From an uncultured Lachnospiraceae bacterium (lineage in GTDB: Bacteria > Bacillota > Clostridia > Lachnospirales > Lachnospiraceae), in contig CAJUJP010000023.1 of the NCBI GenBank assembly GCA_910586615.1, positions 13,593-64,049 of the forward strand: a stretch of 50,457 nucleotides of DNA, in the 5' to 3' direction. This document shows positions 16,963 through 25,381 of this stretch, in pieces. Position 1 is the first letter of the stretch, and each line of letters starts with the position of its first letter. The notes under the pieces are model-generated. The model had not been told where the DNA came from. It ran no database searches and was given only the letters and a program-made list of their open reading frames with translations. The translations under genes were made by a program, and so were the position numbers.

Positions 16963-18879
16963 TTACGCAATCTTTTCATAAAATACATTTAAAATCAGTT
17001 CATACAGCGCGTCCTCATCCGGGTAGAATTCTTCAAATTCCTCTCCTTTAACGGTTTCACCTTCCATCGTATAGAAACTGTTTTTGCCAAATCTATAGTC
17101 CGGCAGGATCGAAGCCAGATAGGCGGCTTCCTGCAGGGATACATCCGTAACCATCTGCGGAGATACCGCCTGGTACAGACTCACAGCCATGGAAATATCC
17201 TGTTGCACTTTCTGTTTTGCCGTATTGACCAGATTTATCAGATATTGCTGCTGCCGTTCCAGCCGCATGTCTGCAGAACCAAAAATATCTGTATCCCTGT
17301 ATTTCACATACCAGAAGGCATTTTCTCCGTTTAAGTGCACATTGCTGTCTTTTGTAAGACTCGCATCAACCTTTGTCAGATCCTCCAGCACGGTCACATC
17401 TATACCGCCCACCGCATCATTGATCGTAGGAATAGCGCTCATATTGACGGCGGCATATCCGTGTATGGGAAGGTTATAAAAGAGCTTCCCCACTGCTTTC
17501 TTCTGATACTCACAGCTTTTTTCCATCCCGTCACCGAAGCCGTGCTGTACGGCGATCTGTGCCTTTGTTGTGGAGATATACGCGCCTTCGCCGTTATAGA
17601 TCTCAATATCCGCCATGGTATTACGGTTAATGCCGATAATTTTAATACTGTTATCTTTGGGATTCATAACCGCCAGAAACAGAGCGTCTGCCTGTCCGCC
17701 TTCCGTTCCTTCCGGTACCGCTTTGGTATCACCGTCCTTATCAATCCCCATAATGAGAAAGGTGATGATTTCCTGATTATACTGATAAATGGCATCCTGG
17801 TATTTCACCCATCCGTCCTGCCACCGGCTTGCTTCCTCTTTTTCCAGTTCCCCTGGACCGATCACAGTCTGTAATTCCGGCCGTACACCTTCCGAAGCGC
17901 TTAACAGCCGTTTTTTACCCACGGCTTTGACTGTTTCATATGCTCCAAGGAACACGCCGCAGATCAGCAGAAAGATGAGCAGTACTATGAGAACACATTT
18001 TGCCGCCTTCCATGTAATCTGTTTGATCTTTTGCTTTTTTCGTTCCCTTTTTTCTTTTTTTTCCTTTTCTATCTTGTCCAGCTTTTCCCGTTTCTGATTT
18101 TCATGAAACTCTTTCTGAAGCTCTTTGATCTGCTTTTCTTCTTTTTCCTGCTTTTCCAGAGATGCGGGATCGGGTCCGTATTCTCCATAATATTTGCCGT
18201 AATACTTTCCGTAATATTTGCTGTAATATTTACCGTAATACCCTTTTCCATTCGTATCAACCTTGTTCAGGACTACTCCCAGAATACGGCTTCCGGTCTT
18301 ATCCAGCTGATCTTTTACCTTCTGGGCAAACCGATAACTGATTGCATTGTTCTGGATCACCAGCACGGTTCCGTCACAGTTTCTTGCCACTACCGCAGAA
18401 TCTATAACGCTTCCCAGGGGCGGTGTGTCGATTACAATGTAGGAAAATGGTCTCTTCATGACCTCCAGCATTTCTGTAAACTTCCTGCTTCCCAGAAGTT
18501 CGCTCGGATTGGGCGGCACCGGTCCTGAAAAAAGCACATACAGCTTTGGGAAATCTGTTTCGCATATGGCATCCATATACTGGGTTTTTCCGGTCAGGCA
18601 ATGGCTCAGGCCGAACTTCACCGCACCTGTCTTATAGCGTCCGATCAATACGGATTTACGCATATCCGCATCGATCAGAAGCGTCATGTTGCCGGCTTCT
18701 GCAAAGGACTTCGCCAGTTCCATGGCAACGCTGGATTTCCCTTCATGCGCCATACAGCTGGTGACCGCAATTACTTTAACATCGTCACCGGAGAACTCTA
18801 TGTTGCTGCGCAGTGTCTTGAAAGCTTCTTTTATAAAAAAACCATTCTTTCTCTGAAAGTAAAGTTTAACCTCCTGCAT
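16963..18879 (-). CDS. Fused capsule tyrosine kinase (BY-kinase) and LytR-CpsA-Psr phosphotransferase
   Basis: This 638-residue protein joins two normally separate enzymes. Residues 1-210 are a CpsD/CapB-type BY-kinase: Walker A in TSCMAHEGKSSVA (about 40-52), Walker A' in LLIDADMRKS (67-76) and Walker B in YIVIDTPPLG (147-156). Residues 214-235 hold the tyrosine cluster (YYGKYYSKYYGKYYGKYYGE), normally the extreme C-terminus of such kinases. A Lys/Glu-rich helical linker (241-290) leads to one membrane segment (about 295-316). An LCP domain follows (about 370-570), with IIGINRNTMADIEIYN (Arg 419) and DIFGSADMRLERQQQYLINL (Arg 539, Arg 542). LCP enzymes attach polymers to peptidoglycan. The kinase would sense and control assembly with the Wzz-like partner, whose gene ends 2 bp upstream. 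Confidence 0.92.
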   Translation of the reverse strand: MQEVKLYFQRKNGFFIKEAFKTLRSNIEFSGDDVKVIAVTSCMAHEGKSSVAMELAKSFAEAGNMTLLIDADMRKSVLIGRYKTGAVKFGLSHCLTGKTQYMDAICETDFPKLYVLFSGPVPPNPSELLGSRKFTEMLEVMKRPFSYIVIDTPPLGSVIDSAVVARNCDGTVLVIQNNAISYRFAQKVKDQLDKTGSRILGVVLNKVDTNGKGYYGKYYSKYYGKYYGKYYGEYGPDPASLEKQEKEEKQIKELQKEFHENQKREKLDKIEKEKKEKRERKKQKIKQITWKAAKCVLIVLLIFLLICGVFLGAYETVKAVGKKRLLSASEGVRPELQTVIGPGELEKEEASRWQDGWVKYQDAIYQYNQEIITFLIMGIDKDGDTKAVPEGTEGGQADALFLAVMNPKDNSIKIIGINRNTMADIEIYNGEGAYISTTKAQIAVQHGFGDGMEKSCEYQKKAVGKLFYNLPIHGYAAVNMSAIPTINDAVGGIDVTVLEDLTKVDASLTKDSNVHLNGENAFWYVKYRDTDIFGSADMRLERQQQYLINLVNTAKQKVQQDISMAVSLYQAVSPQMVTDVSLQEAAYLASILPDYRFGKNSFYTMEGETVKGEEFEEFYPDEDALYELILNVFYEKIA

Positions 18880-18881
18880 CG

Positions 18882-19613
18882 TTACTTCCTCTTACTCTTT
18901 CTCTTTTTCGCAGTGTCATCTTCTGAAATAACCGGTATCATCGCCAGTGTGCTCAGCCCCAGGTATTTTTCAACATCCTCCGAGCATTTGATCGTATCAT
19001 CCAGCAAAAATATGATCAGGATGACTGCGCAGGCAAGAAACACGCCGGCCATCCCGCCGATCAATGTCCATTTCACAACACTTGGTCCTGACTTCTCCAA
19101 CGGCATGTTGGCTGTCTCGACCACATTGACCGCCTCGATATCCATTACGTTCTGAATATGTTCTCCTGCCACTTCCCGGATACAGTTCGCTATTTCCATA
19201 GCCGTCGCGGGATTCGTATGCTCTACTGTAATAGATACAATACGTGTATCCACAGGCGTATTCACCGATACCTTTTTCATCAGTTCTTTGTATTCTATCT
19301 CCTCTAAGGAAAGCTGTTCGATTACTTTTTCCAGAACATATCTGCTGTTGATCAGTTCCGCATAGTCTTTTGTAAGCTGCGTGCCCATCTGCACATCGGT
19401 GTAGGTAACCGACGTATCATCCGTTTTATTCAGAATATAAATCCTCGTGGTAGATTCATAAACCGGTGATAATACATATGCACTGACTATAAAACAAACA
19501 AGCGCTGTCACAAAAGCGGCACCCAGTACGATCCAGAATCTGCAAAGCAGTATATGAACAATCTCAAGCAGGTCAAATTCAATTTCATTATTATTCTCTC
19601 TGTGGTTTTCCAT
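18882..19613 (-). CDS. Chain-length determinant / BY-kinase adaptor (Wzz, CpsC/CapA-like)
   Basis: The 243-residue protein has two membrane segments, near residues 26-50 (FWIVLGAAFVTALVCFIVSA) and 181-205 (VVKWTLIGGMAGVFLACAVI), flanking an extracytoplasmic helical domain. The motif ESTTRIYILNKTDDTSVTYT and the following DVQMGTQLTKDYAELINS are typical of the CpsC/YveK branch. The C-terminal cytoplasmic tail is basic (KKRKSKRK). It forms the membrane adaptor that activates the kinase and sets polymer length. It is immediately followed by the kinase/LCP fusion gene, as expected for a complex expressed together. Confidence 0.92.
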   Translation of the reverse strand: MENHRENNNEIEFDLLEIVHILLCRFWIVLGAAFVTALVCFIVSAYVLSPVYESTTRIYILNKTDDTSVTYTDVQMGTQLTKDYAELINSRYVLEKVIEQLSLEEIEYKELMKKVSVNTPVDTRIVSITVEHTNPATAMEIANCIREVAGEHIQNVMDIEAVNVVETANMPLEKSGPSVVKWTLIGGMAGVFLACAVILIIFLLDDTIKCSEDVEKYLGLSTLAMIPVISEDDTAKKRKSKRK

Positions 19614-19683
19614 TTCGTTCTTCTTCCTGTCCGTAAATCTGTTTATAAAAAATAATGATTTTATTCATCAGCATTACATTGTC

Positions 19684-20421
19684 CTAAAAATACAAAGATA
19701 TCTCTTTATCTCTGATCACATCCATCGGATTATCACAGAACAGTTTTATGCTGTAGTCCTCACCGTATTTTTTCCTGATATAATCTGCACAGTCAGAAAG
19801 GCCGGGCGGTCTTTTCTTTAAATCATGTGCGTCTGTGGCAACAAAATGAACCTGTCGCTGCTTCAATAACTTTTTGACAAACCGTCTTGCTTTCGAGCCG
19901 GATTTTCCCATAATGCTGCCGGCATTCACCTGGATATAACATCCCATTTCGATCAGATCCTCTGTTCCGTATTTTGCGGCGCAAACGTTCCGATACCGTT
20001 CTACATGTGCAAGAATGGGATAATATCCGCCCGTCAGAAGCGAATAAATCCCGTTGCGGATATAATCATAGTCCGCCATGGGATTGAATTCCACAAGCGT
20101 ATACCGGGAACCGGCCAGAATCCCTGTCTTATCATGCGCAATCTCCTCCCGGATCCCGCTCCGGTAATACAGTTCGCTTCCCGGATACAACTCTATCTTT
20201 ATATTTTCTTCCGTCATTATCTTTCGCAGTTTGTTGATCTCAGACATCATTTGAGAGAAATGCATATGACGGTGTCCCGGTTTATTATGGGGTGTCAGGA
20301 TCATCCCGGATATGCCGTCATCCGCTGCACGTTTCAGCATCTGCATACTCATTTCAAAGCTGTCCGAACCGTCATCCACCCCTGGTAAAATATGACAGTG
20401 TATGTCGATAATATTTTCCAT
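19684..20421 (-). CDS. PHP-type tyrosine-protein phosphatase of capsule loci (CpsB/CapC/YwqE-like)
   Basis: The 245-residue protein opens with the metal-binding PHP signature IIDIHCHILPGVDDGS. It continues with GMILTPHNKPGHRH, a conserved LVEFNP segment, HVERYRN and FVATDAHDLKKRPP, which together supply the His/Asp ligands of the trinuclear metal site. It dephosphorylates the tyrosine cluster of the cognate BY-kinase, in this case the cluster in the middle of the fusion protein. It is the first gene of the operon, with GAGGGG before the ATG and a leader of about 215 bases from the promoter. Confidence 0.93.
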   Translation of the reverse strand: MENIIDIHCHILPGVDDGSDSFEMSMQMLKRAADDGISGMILTPHNKPGHRHMHFSQMMSEINKLRKIMTEENIKIELYPGSELYYRSGIREEIAHDKTGILAGSRYTLVEFNPMADYDYIRNGIYSLLTGGYYPILAHVERYRNVCAAKYGTEDLIEMGCYIQVNAGSIMGKSGSKARRFVKKLLKQRQVHFVATDAHDLKKRPPGLSDCADYIRKKYGEDYSIKLFCDNPMDVIRDKEISLYF

Positions 20422-20643
20422 TTATCCCCTCATTCCGAGGCGTCACAAATTCCGGCTGAACTCGTTCAGTTTGTTGAACTAAATTGTCCATAAAAGAATT
20501 TATCTAAATTACCTCTGCGTAAATTACTCCCTGTTATGTAAAGCTCCGGCATATTCCTGAACCCGCATAAATTATGGAAAAATCGCAAGTGCCCTGTTGC
20601 ATTTGATCAGTTTTTCGCTAAATTTAAACTAACACTATGTTTC

Positions 20644-20672
20644 ATTATAATAGATTAAATCTTTTATGTCAA
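20644..20672 (-). promoter_or_regulatory. Consensus sigma-A promoter of the exopolysaccharide operon
   Basis: TTGACA (20672-20667) and TATAAT (20649-20644) on the minus strand are both perfect and 17 bp apart. The leader to the first start codon contains small stem-loops (TGAAC/GTTCA around 20456-20480) but no riboswitch I can recognise. A promoter this strong suggests regulation by attenuation or by a repressor. Confidence 0.85.
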
Positions 20673-20765
20673 CTAAAATGCCCCATTAAATCTAGCGAAT
20701 AAAACATACATGTAATGTACAATCTATAACATAGCGTTACTGGACACTGCTAAAAATACACTTTA

Positions 20766-20803
20766 CATATGATGCAGGCCGGAAGATTCAGACAGATCAT
20801 ATG
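20766..20803. promoter_or_regulatory. Inverted repeat upstream of the XRE regulator, possible operator
   Basis: CATATGAT (20766-20773) and ATCATATG (20796-20803) are perfect inverted copies separated by 22 bp. They lie between the divergent polysaccharide promoter and the XRE regulator, about 60 bp before its start. Binding by that regulator is a guess. Confidence 0.4.
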
Positions 20804-20860
20804 CAAAGCCTGACTGCTTAACAATCCCGTAAAGCTGTGGAAAGGGTGTAGGCATTATTA

Positions 20861-21175
20861 ATGTATGAAAATTTTCTCCCCGACAGATTAGCTGAGTTGA
20901 GAGCACAAAAAGGCATCTCTGCACGCGATATGTCATTGTCATTAGGACAGGCAAACAATTACATCAATGCAATTGAGAACAGAAAGTCTCTGCCATCCAT
21001 GCAGTCATTTTTCTATATTTGTGAATTTTTGAACATTACCCCGCAGGAATTTTTTGACGCGGGCAACTCCAATCCTGAATTGATGAAAGAATTTGTTGAT
21101 GAGGCAAAGAAACTGGATTGCGAATCATTTTCGCATATACTGGCAATCATGAAAGAACTGAATAGACACAAATGA
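20861..21175 (+). CDS. XRE-family helix-turn-helix regulator
   Basis: A 104-residue protein with an N-terminal HTH (about 9-62): RLAELRAQKGISARDMSLSL, GQANNYINAIENRKSLPSMQ, then FFYICEFLNITPQEFFD. The C-terminal helix ELMKEFVDEAKKLDCESFSH may dimerise. Small XRE proteins of this type are DNA-binding repressors or switches. It is divergent from the exopolysaccharide operon and shares its upstream region, so regulation of that operon is plausible but unproven. The ATG follows a weak GTAGG. Confidence 0.85.
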   Translation: MYENFLPDRLAELRAQKGISARDMSLSLGQANNYINAIENRKSLPSMQSFFYICEFLNITPQEFFDAGNSNPELMKEFVDEAKKLDCESFSHILAIMKELNRHK

Positions 21176-21213
21176 CCGCCCGACCTTGTCACCGGCATGA
21201 AAAACCAGTCACC

Positions 21214-21262
21214 GGGGCTGCCCATCCATAATCAAAAACCATGGATGTGGCAGCCCCTTTTT
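21214..21262. terminator. Strong bidirectional terminator between the XRE gene and the GH13 gene
   Basis: GGGGCTGCCCATCCAT pairs with ATGGATGTGGCAGCCCC around an 11-base loop, followed by TTTTT on the plus strand. It ends the XRE gene and sits just past the convergent glucosidase stop at 21271. Confidence 0.85.
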
Positions 21263-21270
21263 GTGAATCT

Positions 21271-22827
21271 TTATTCTTCAGTCACAGTTTGAAAAATCAA
21301 AAAGCTCTGGGCCTCCGGCACACAGCCGTTCTGATCCCATCTGGCGGCTCCGATACCAAAGACCACCTTCATTCCTGTCACGTTCACATCAATCCTCTCA
21401 ACATGATCCGAGGGATTGCAGACCATAACCAGATCGTCTCTTCTGTATGCAAAGCTCCGCCTGCCTTCCTCCGCAGAGAGTATTTCCAGATTGTCATGCC
21501 GTGCAAACGCGCTATGCTCTTTTCTGAACCTGAAAAGTTCCCGTACCATATGATAAAGGGAATCCTTCCGCTCTTTCTGTGCCGCCACAGTAGGCGCATC
21601 CGCACGATCATCTGTAGGCAGATAAAGGCAGGATGGATCCGCCTCTGAAAAACCGTGGTTCACGCTGTCATCCCACTGCATCGGTGTCCGGGATCCCGTG
21701 CGGGTATAACCGCCTTCCTTACAGGGCAGTTTCTGATATCTCATGCCGATTTCATCGCCGTAATAGAGAAAAGGCGCTCCGGGCATGGTAAACAAAAAGG
21801 CATAAGCCAGCTTTAGTTCCTGTTCTTCCAGATTATAAGCCGCACGAACCATATCATGATTTCCGGTGATCAGGCAGTATAACCCTTTCTTCTTAACAGC
21901 ATCGTATTTCGGCAGATACTCCTGCAGGAAATCGTTGATGCTCCGCCTGCTGTCCTTTTTGAAAAAACTGTCGTCCCGTCCGTTCTCATCATAATCACGC
22001 ATCAACAGGTTATAGCCGTTCCCGAACCAGTCAAGAAAAAAGTCCATTTGAAATCCTGCTTTTCCGATGGCCGAAGCGGGATTGTTCCACTCAGATACCA
22101 GGGCAATCTCAGGATACTGCTCCTGTACCTGCCCGATGATATCACTCCACACCTGACATGTGCCGCTCTTGGTTTCATCATCATTTTTCACGAGGGAGTC
22201 CGCCATGTCCACACGGAAGCCGTCACAGCCCTGTTCCATCCAGTAGCACATCACATCGCGCATTGCCGCCCTTGTTTCCAGACATGCCGGATGGTCTAAA
22301 GGCTTCTGCCAGTGTTCCTTCGGATTTAAAAAGCCATAATTGAGTGCCGGCTGGCACTTGAAATAATTCAGGATATAGGCCCCATTACGGTCACATTCTC
22401 CCGCAATATAAGGAAAGCCTTCTGCCCGCTGAAACCAGCAGTCCGTCCAGATATAGCGGTCGGAATATTGATTTCTCTCCGTCTTGCAGCTCTCTACAAA
22501 CCAGGGATGTTCCTCCGATGTGTGGCCCGGCACAAGATCCAGTAAAATATGCATACCGCGTTCATGTACCTGTGCAAAAAGCCGCCGCAGATCCTCTATT
22601 GTGCCGTAGCGTTCGGCAACCTTCCTGTAATCCCGCACATCGTATCCTCCATCCTTAAAAGGAGAATCATAACAGGGATTCATCCAGATCGCGTTACAGC
22701 CAAGATCCCTGATGTAGTCTAACTTTTCTATCATCCCGTTAATATCACCGATGCCGTCCCCGTTAGAATCCCTGAATGATTGGGGGTAAATCTCATAAAA
22801 TATCGCTGTTTTCAGCCATTCTGTCAT
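21271..22827 (-). CDS. GH13 alpha-glucosidase (oligo-1,6-glucosidase type)
   Basis: A 518-residue intracellular glycoside hydrolase without signal peptide. The family-13 regions are present: the calcium/loop motif DSNGDGIGDINGMIEKLDYI, DLVPGHTSEEHPWF, the nucleophile Asp 207 in CDGFRVDMAD, the acid/base Glu 246 in LVSEWN, and the transition-state Asp 325 in ITGNHDM. The (beta/alpha)8 barrel is followed by a C-terminal beta domain from about 430. Relatives of this length cut alpha-1,6 or alpha-1,4 glucosidic bonds in isomaltose, dextrins or sucrose. Specificity cannot be decided by eye. It starts 58 bp after the RsmF-like gene with AGGAAAC upstream and may be co-transcribed with it. Confidence 0.9.
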   Translation of the reverse strand: MTEWLKTAIFYEIYPQSFRDSNGDGIGDINGMIEKLDYIRDLGCNAIWMNPCYDSPFKDGGYDVRDYRKVAERYGTIEDLRRLFAQVHERGMHILLDLVPGHTSEEHPWFVESCKTERNQYSDRYIWTDCWFQRAEGFPYIAGECDRNGAYILNYFKCQPALNYGFLNPKEHWQKPLDHPACLETRAAMRDVMCYWMEQGCDGFRVDMADSLVKNDDETKSGTCQVWSDIIGQVQEQYPEIALVSEWNNPASAIGKAGFQMDFFLDWFGNGYNLLMRDYDENGRDDSFFKKDSRRSINDFLQEYLPKYDAVKKKGLYCLITGNHDMVRAAYNLEEQELKLAYAFLFTMPGAPFLYYGDEIGMRYQKLPCKEGGYTRTGSRTPMQWDDSVNHGFSEADPSCLYLPTDDRADAPTVAAQKERKDSLYHMVRELFRFRKEHSAFARHDNLEILSAEEGRRSFAYRRDDLVMVCNPSDHVERIDVNVTGMKVVFGIGAARWDQNGCVPEAQSFLIFQTVTEE

Positions 22828-22885
22828 TTTTTGTTTCCTGCCTTTCTTTTATTTATATCCTTCCGGATTTCTATGTATGTACGTT

Positions 22886-24310
22886 TTAAAGCTGCCTGCG
22901 GAGTCCCTTCGGGTAATGGTTCTTCATCTGTCCGCCGGATGCCTTACCGAATCCCAGCGGGTAACCGTGAAAGCCAAGCAGCGTCCACCCTTTCTGTCCC
23001 TCGAAAGTCAGACTTTCTCCGTTAAAATACCTCTTTGCTTCCTCTTCCGTCAGTTCCACCGCCTGCTCTGTTTCTTCCATAGTTAATGCCATCGCCAATG
23101 CATGGGCAGGCTCGATCCTGTTCTTCCGGTCGGTTCCCAAATGCAGTCCGGGACGGACCACCTTCAACCCGTCCATGGGAATCATGCCCTCGGGCACCAG
23201 ATAAATCTGCTCTCCAAAATGCCGGATCACACCATGCCGTCTTTCCAGCCAGTCCCCGGCCAGCCCCAGTTCTCCGGTCAGGAATGCCTGCAGCCGCTCC
23301 CTGTCTTTCCTTTCCGCTCCGGACAGTCTCGATTTTTCCATACTTTCCACATGATTCATGCCTTCGCCGCGCTTCCTGAGCCTGGCAATATAATGGCCTT
23401 CTCCTTTCAGCCTGTGGGGCATCAGCCGAAGCGTATGTTCCACCCCTCCCGCCGGATGCACGCACCAATCCGGCCTTCCCTGTGTAAAAGCGGCATCATG
23501 GGATATCTTCTCCACAAAAAAGTCCTCATGCTCCTGCAAAAATCCGCTGACCACCTCTTCGTTCTCATCCGGTGCAAAGGTACAGGTAGAATAGACAATG
23601 GTTCCTCCCGGTTTCAGCATTTTCGCCGCCTCTTCCAGAATATCCCTCTGTCTGGCGGCACACATGGATACATGGTCTTCGCTCCACTCCGCCACCGCAG
23701 TGTCATCCTTTCGGAACATCCCCTCGCCGGAACAGGGTGCATCCACCACAACCCTGTCAAAAAAGGCCGGGAAAAATACCGCCATGCGCTGTGGCGTCTC
23801 ATTACATACCACACAGTTGCTTATCCCCATACGCTCCACATTCTGGGAGAGGATCCTGGCCCGTCCGGGAATGATTTCATTGGACACCAGCAGTCCTTTC
23901 CCTTTCATTCTTCCGGCAATCTGGGTACTCTTGCCGCCGGGTGCGGCACACAGATCCAAAATCATTTCTCCCGGCTGAGGATCCAGAATCTCTGCCACTG
24001 CCATTGCGGAAGGCTCCTGAATATAATAGGCTCCCGCTTCGTGCAGTACATGCCTTCCGGGCTGCTCTTCCATCCGGTAATAATATCCTTCCTGCGCCCA
24101 GCTTACCGGTTCCAGCACAAAAGGCATCCGTTCCTCAAAAGACTGCCTGTCCGCCTTAAGAGGATTACGACGCAGTCCGTAATGCCGTTCCATCCCGTAA
24201 CTTTCCAGAAATGCCTCATATTCGGCACCCAGCAGTTTTTCCATTCTCTGTAAAAAAGCCCCTGGAAGAGACTGGGCCGCCCGGCTGTGATCTTCCATAC
24301 TGTTTTCCAT
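22886..24310 (-). CDS. rsmF: 16S rRNA (cytosine-5) methyltransferase, RsmF type
   Basis: About 474 residues from the ATG at 24310, chosen because GGAG lies six bases upstream; the open frame to 24442 covers a palindrome-rich intergenic stretch. The Nol1/Nop2/Sun methyltransferase core shows the SAM site ILDLCAAPGGKSTQIAG, the DAPCSGEGMFRK motif with one catalytic Cys, and STCTFAPDENEEVV with the second Cys. The C-terminal RsmF-type RNA-binding extension includes VIRHFGEQIYLVP and GWTLLGFHGYPLGFGK. It methylates a cytosine in the small-subunit rRNA. It is a housekeeping gene, divergent from the TetR regulator. Confidence 0.88.
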   Translation of the reverse strand: MENSMEDHSRAAQSLPGAFLQRMEKLLGAEYEAFLESYGMERHYGLRRNPLKADRQSFEERMPFVLEPVSWAQEGYYYRMEEQPGRHVLHEAGAYYIQEPSAMAVAEILDPQPGEMILDLCAAPGGKSTQIAGRMKGKGLLVSNEIIPGRARILSQNVERMGISNCVVCNETPQRMAVFFPAFFDRVVVDAPCSGEGMFRKDDTAVAEWSEDHVSMCAARQRDILEEAAKMLKPGGTIVYSTCTFAPDENEEVVSGFLQEHEDFFVEKISHDAAFTQGRPDWCVHPAGGVEHTLRLMPHRLKGEGHYIARLRKRGEGMNHVESMEKSRLSGAERKDRERLQAFLTGELGLAGDWLERRHGVIRHFGEQIYLVPEGMIPMDGLKVVRPGLHLGTDRKNRIEPAHALAMALTMEETEQAVELTEEEAKRYFNGESLTFEGQKGWTLLGFHGYPLGFGKASGGQMKNHYPKGLRRQL

Positions 24311-24387
24311 AGCAATCTCCATTCCGGAGCGTTTACGTGACAAACGGCATAACTTTGCCAACGCAAAGCCGCAAATATCAACTTTGC

Positions 24388-24407
24388 AAACTTTGTTTAC
24401 AAAGTTT
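24388..24407. other. Perfect palindrome in the RsmF/TetR intergenic region
   Basis: AAACTTTG, TTTA, CAAAGTTT. A second palindrome (AATTTGTG ... CACAAATT) follows at about 24421-24445. They may be operator-like or part of a short dispersed repeat; no partner is identified. Confidence 0.4.
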
Positions 24408-24550
24408 TGCCATACAAACAAATTTGTGGCGCTCCGGCACAAATTATTATCTTCCCATATTACTTATACTACCGATTCTGTCTCCTTCTGTCAAACCTTA
24501 CAATGCATAAAACAGCCGGCATTTTTACGGCTTTTTACATTCTCTTTTTC

Positions 24551-24579
24551 TTGCATACTGCTTTCAGACCATATATAAT
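24551..24579 (+). promoter_or_regulatory. Promoter of the TetR-type gene (TTGCAT-17-TATAAT)
   Basis: TTGCAT at 24551-24556 and TATAAT at 24574-24579 with 17-bp spacing, about 70 bp before the start codon at 24649. Confidence 0.75.
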
Positions 24580-24648
24580 ACTAATGTTATACCAAAACAC
24601 GGACAGAAACAGACTAATTGTTATGCATCACAGGAGGAAACAGGGAAT

Positions 24649-25239
24649 ATGCCCAGAAAAGACAGCCGGAATACAAAAGGACGAATTGTAGAATCAGCCT
24701 GGGAACTTTTTTATGAGCAAGGCTATGAGAATACAACAATTGATGATATCGTAGAACATTCTGAGACATCCAAAGGCTCTTTTTACCATTATTTTGACAG
24801 CAAAGACGCTCTGCTCTCGTCTCTGTCGTACCTGTTCGACCGGAAATACGAGGAACTGCTTCCATCCCTGGAAGATCATCCTTCCGCCGTAGACCAGCTT
24901 GTCTATCTGAACCATGAGCTTTTCCTGATGATCGAAAACCGTGTTCCTCTGGATCTTCTGTCCCGCCTTCTGTCTACACAGCTTGTAACCGCCGGTGAAA
25001 AGCATCTGCTGGATCATGACCGTATTTATTACAGACTCCTTCGCAGAATCATCATTGCAGGACAGAAAAGCGGAGAACTACGCGCAGACTTGTCTGTGAA
25101 TGAGATCTTGAAAGGATATTCGCTCTTTGAGCGGGCCATCATGTACGACTGGTGTCTGTGCAACGGTGAATACTCTCTCTATCAATATTCCGGCACATTG
25201 CTGCCCACCTTCCTGCGCGGATTCACCACCGTCCAGTAA
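24649..25239 (+). CDS. TetR/AcrR-family transcriptional regulator
   Basis: A 196-residue protein whose N-terminal HTH is textbook TetR: IVESAWELFYEQGYENTTID, DIVEHSETSKGSFYHYFDSK. The C-terminal half (about 65-196) is the variable ligand-binding and dimerisation domain. AGGAGG lies ten bases before the ATG. The neighbouring PutP-like transporter gene starts 142 bp downstream in the same direction, so this regulator may control it (inference). The 25240-25381 gap has no clear operator or terminator. Confidence 0.9.
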   Translation: MPRKDSRNTKGRIVESAWELFYEQGYENTTIDDIVEHSETSKGSFYHYFDSKDALLSSLSYLFDRKYEELLPSLEDHPSAVDQLVYLNHELFLMIENRVPLDLLSRLLSTQLVTAGEKHLLDHDRIYYRLLRRIIIAGQKSGELRADLSVNEILKGYSLFERAIMYDWCLCNGEYSLYQYSGTLLPTFLRGFTTVQ

Positions 25240-25381
25240 CCGGCATGTATAGCGCCAAACCGTAACGTTTTATCCATATACGATTGATTCTGTACTATAG
25301 TTCATATTTCATTCCATCCCGGCCTGTGATAGACTGGCAAAGGAAAAAACAAGAAACAACACGAAAAAGAGGAGAAAAATT

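Noticed and set aside
20422..20643. Riboswitch in the polysaccharide operon leader
   Set aside because: I looked for cyclic-di-GMP and other common aptamer cores and found no convincing match; only small hairpins are seen.
22780..23086. Short plus-strand ORFs between the GH13 and RsmF-like genes
   Set aside because: They run antisense across the ends of two supported genes and lack ribosome sites.
23102..24253. 383-codon plus-strand ORF opposite the RsmF-like gene
   Set aside because: The opposite strand has complete methyltransferase motifs; this frame has no recognisable domain or ribosome site.
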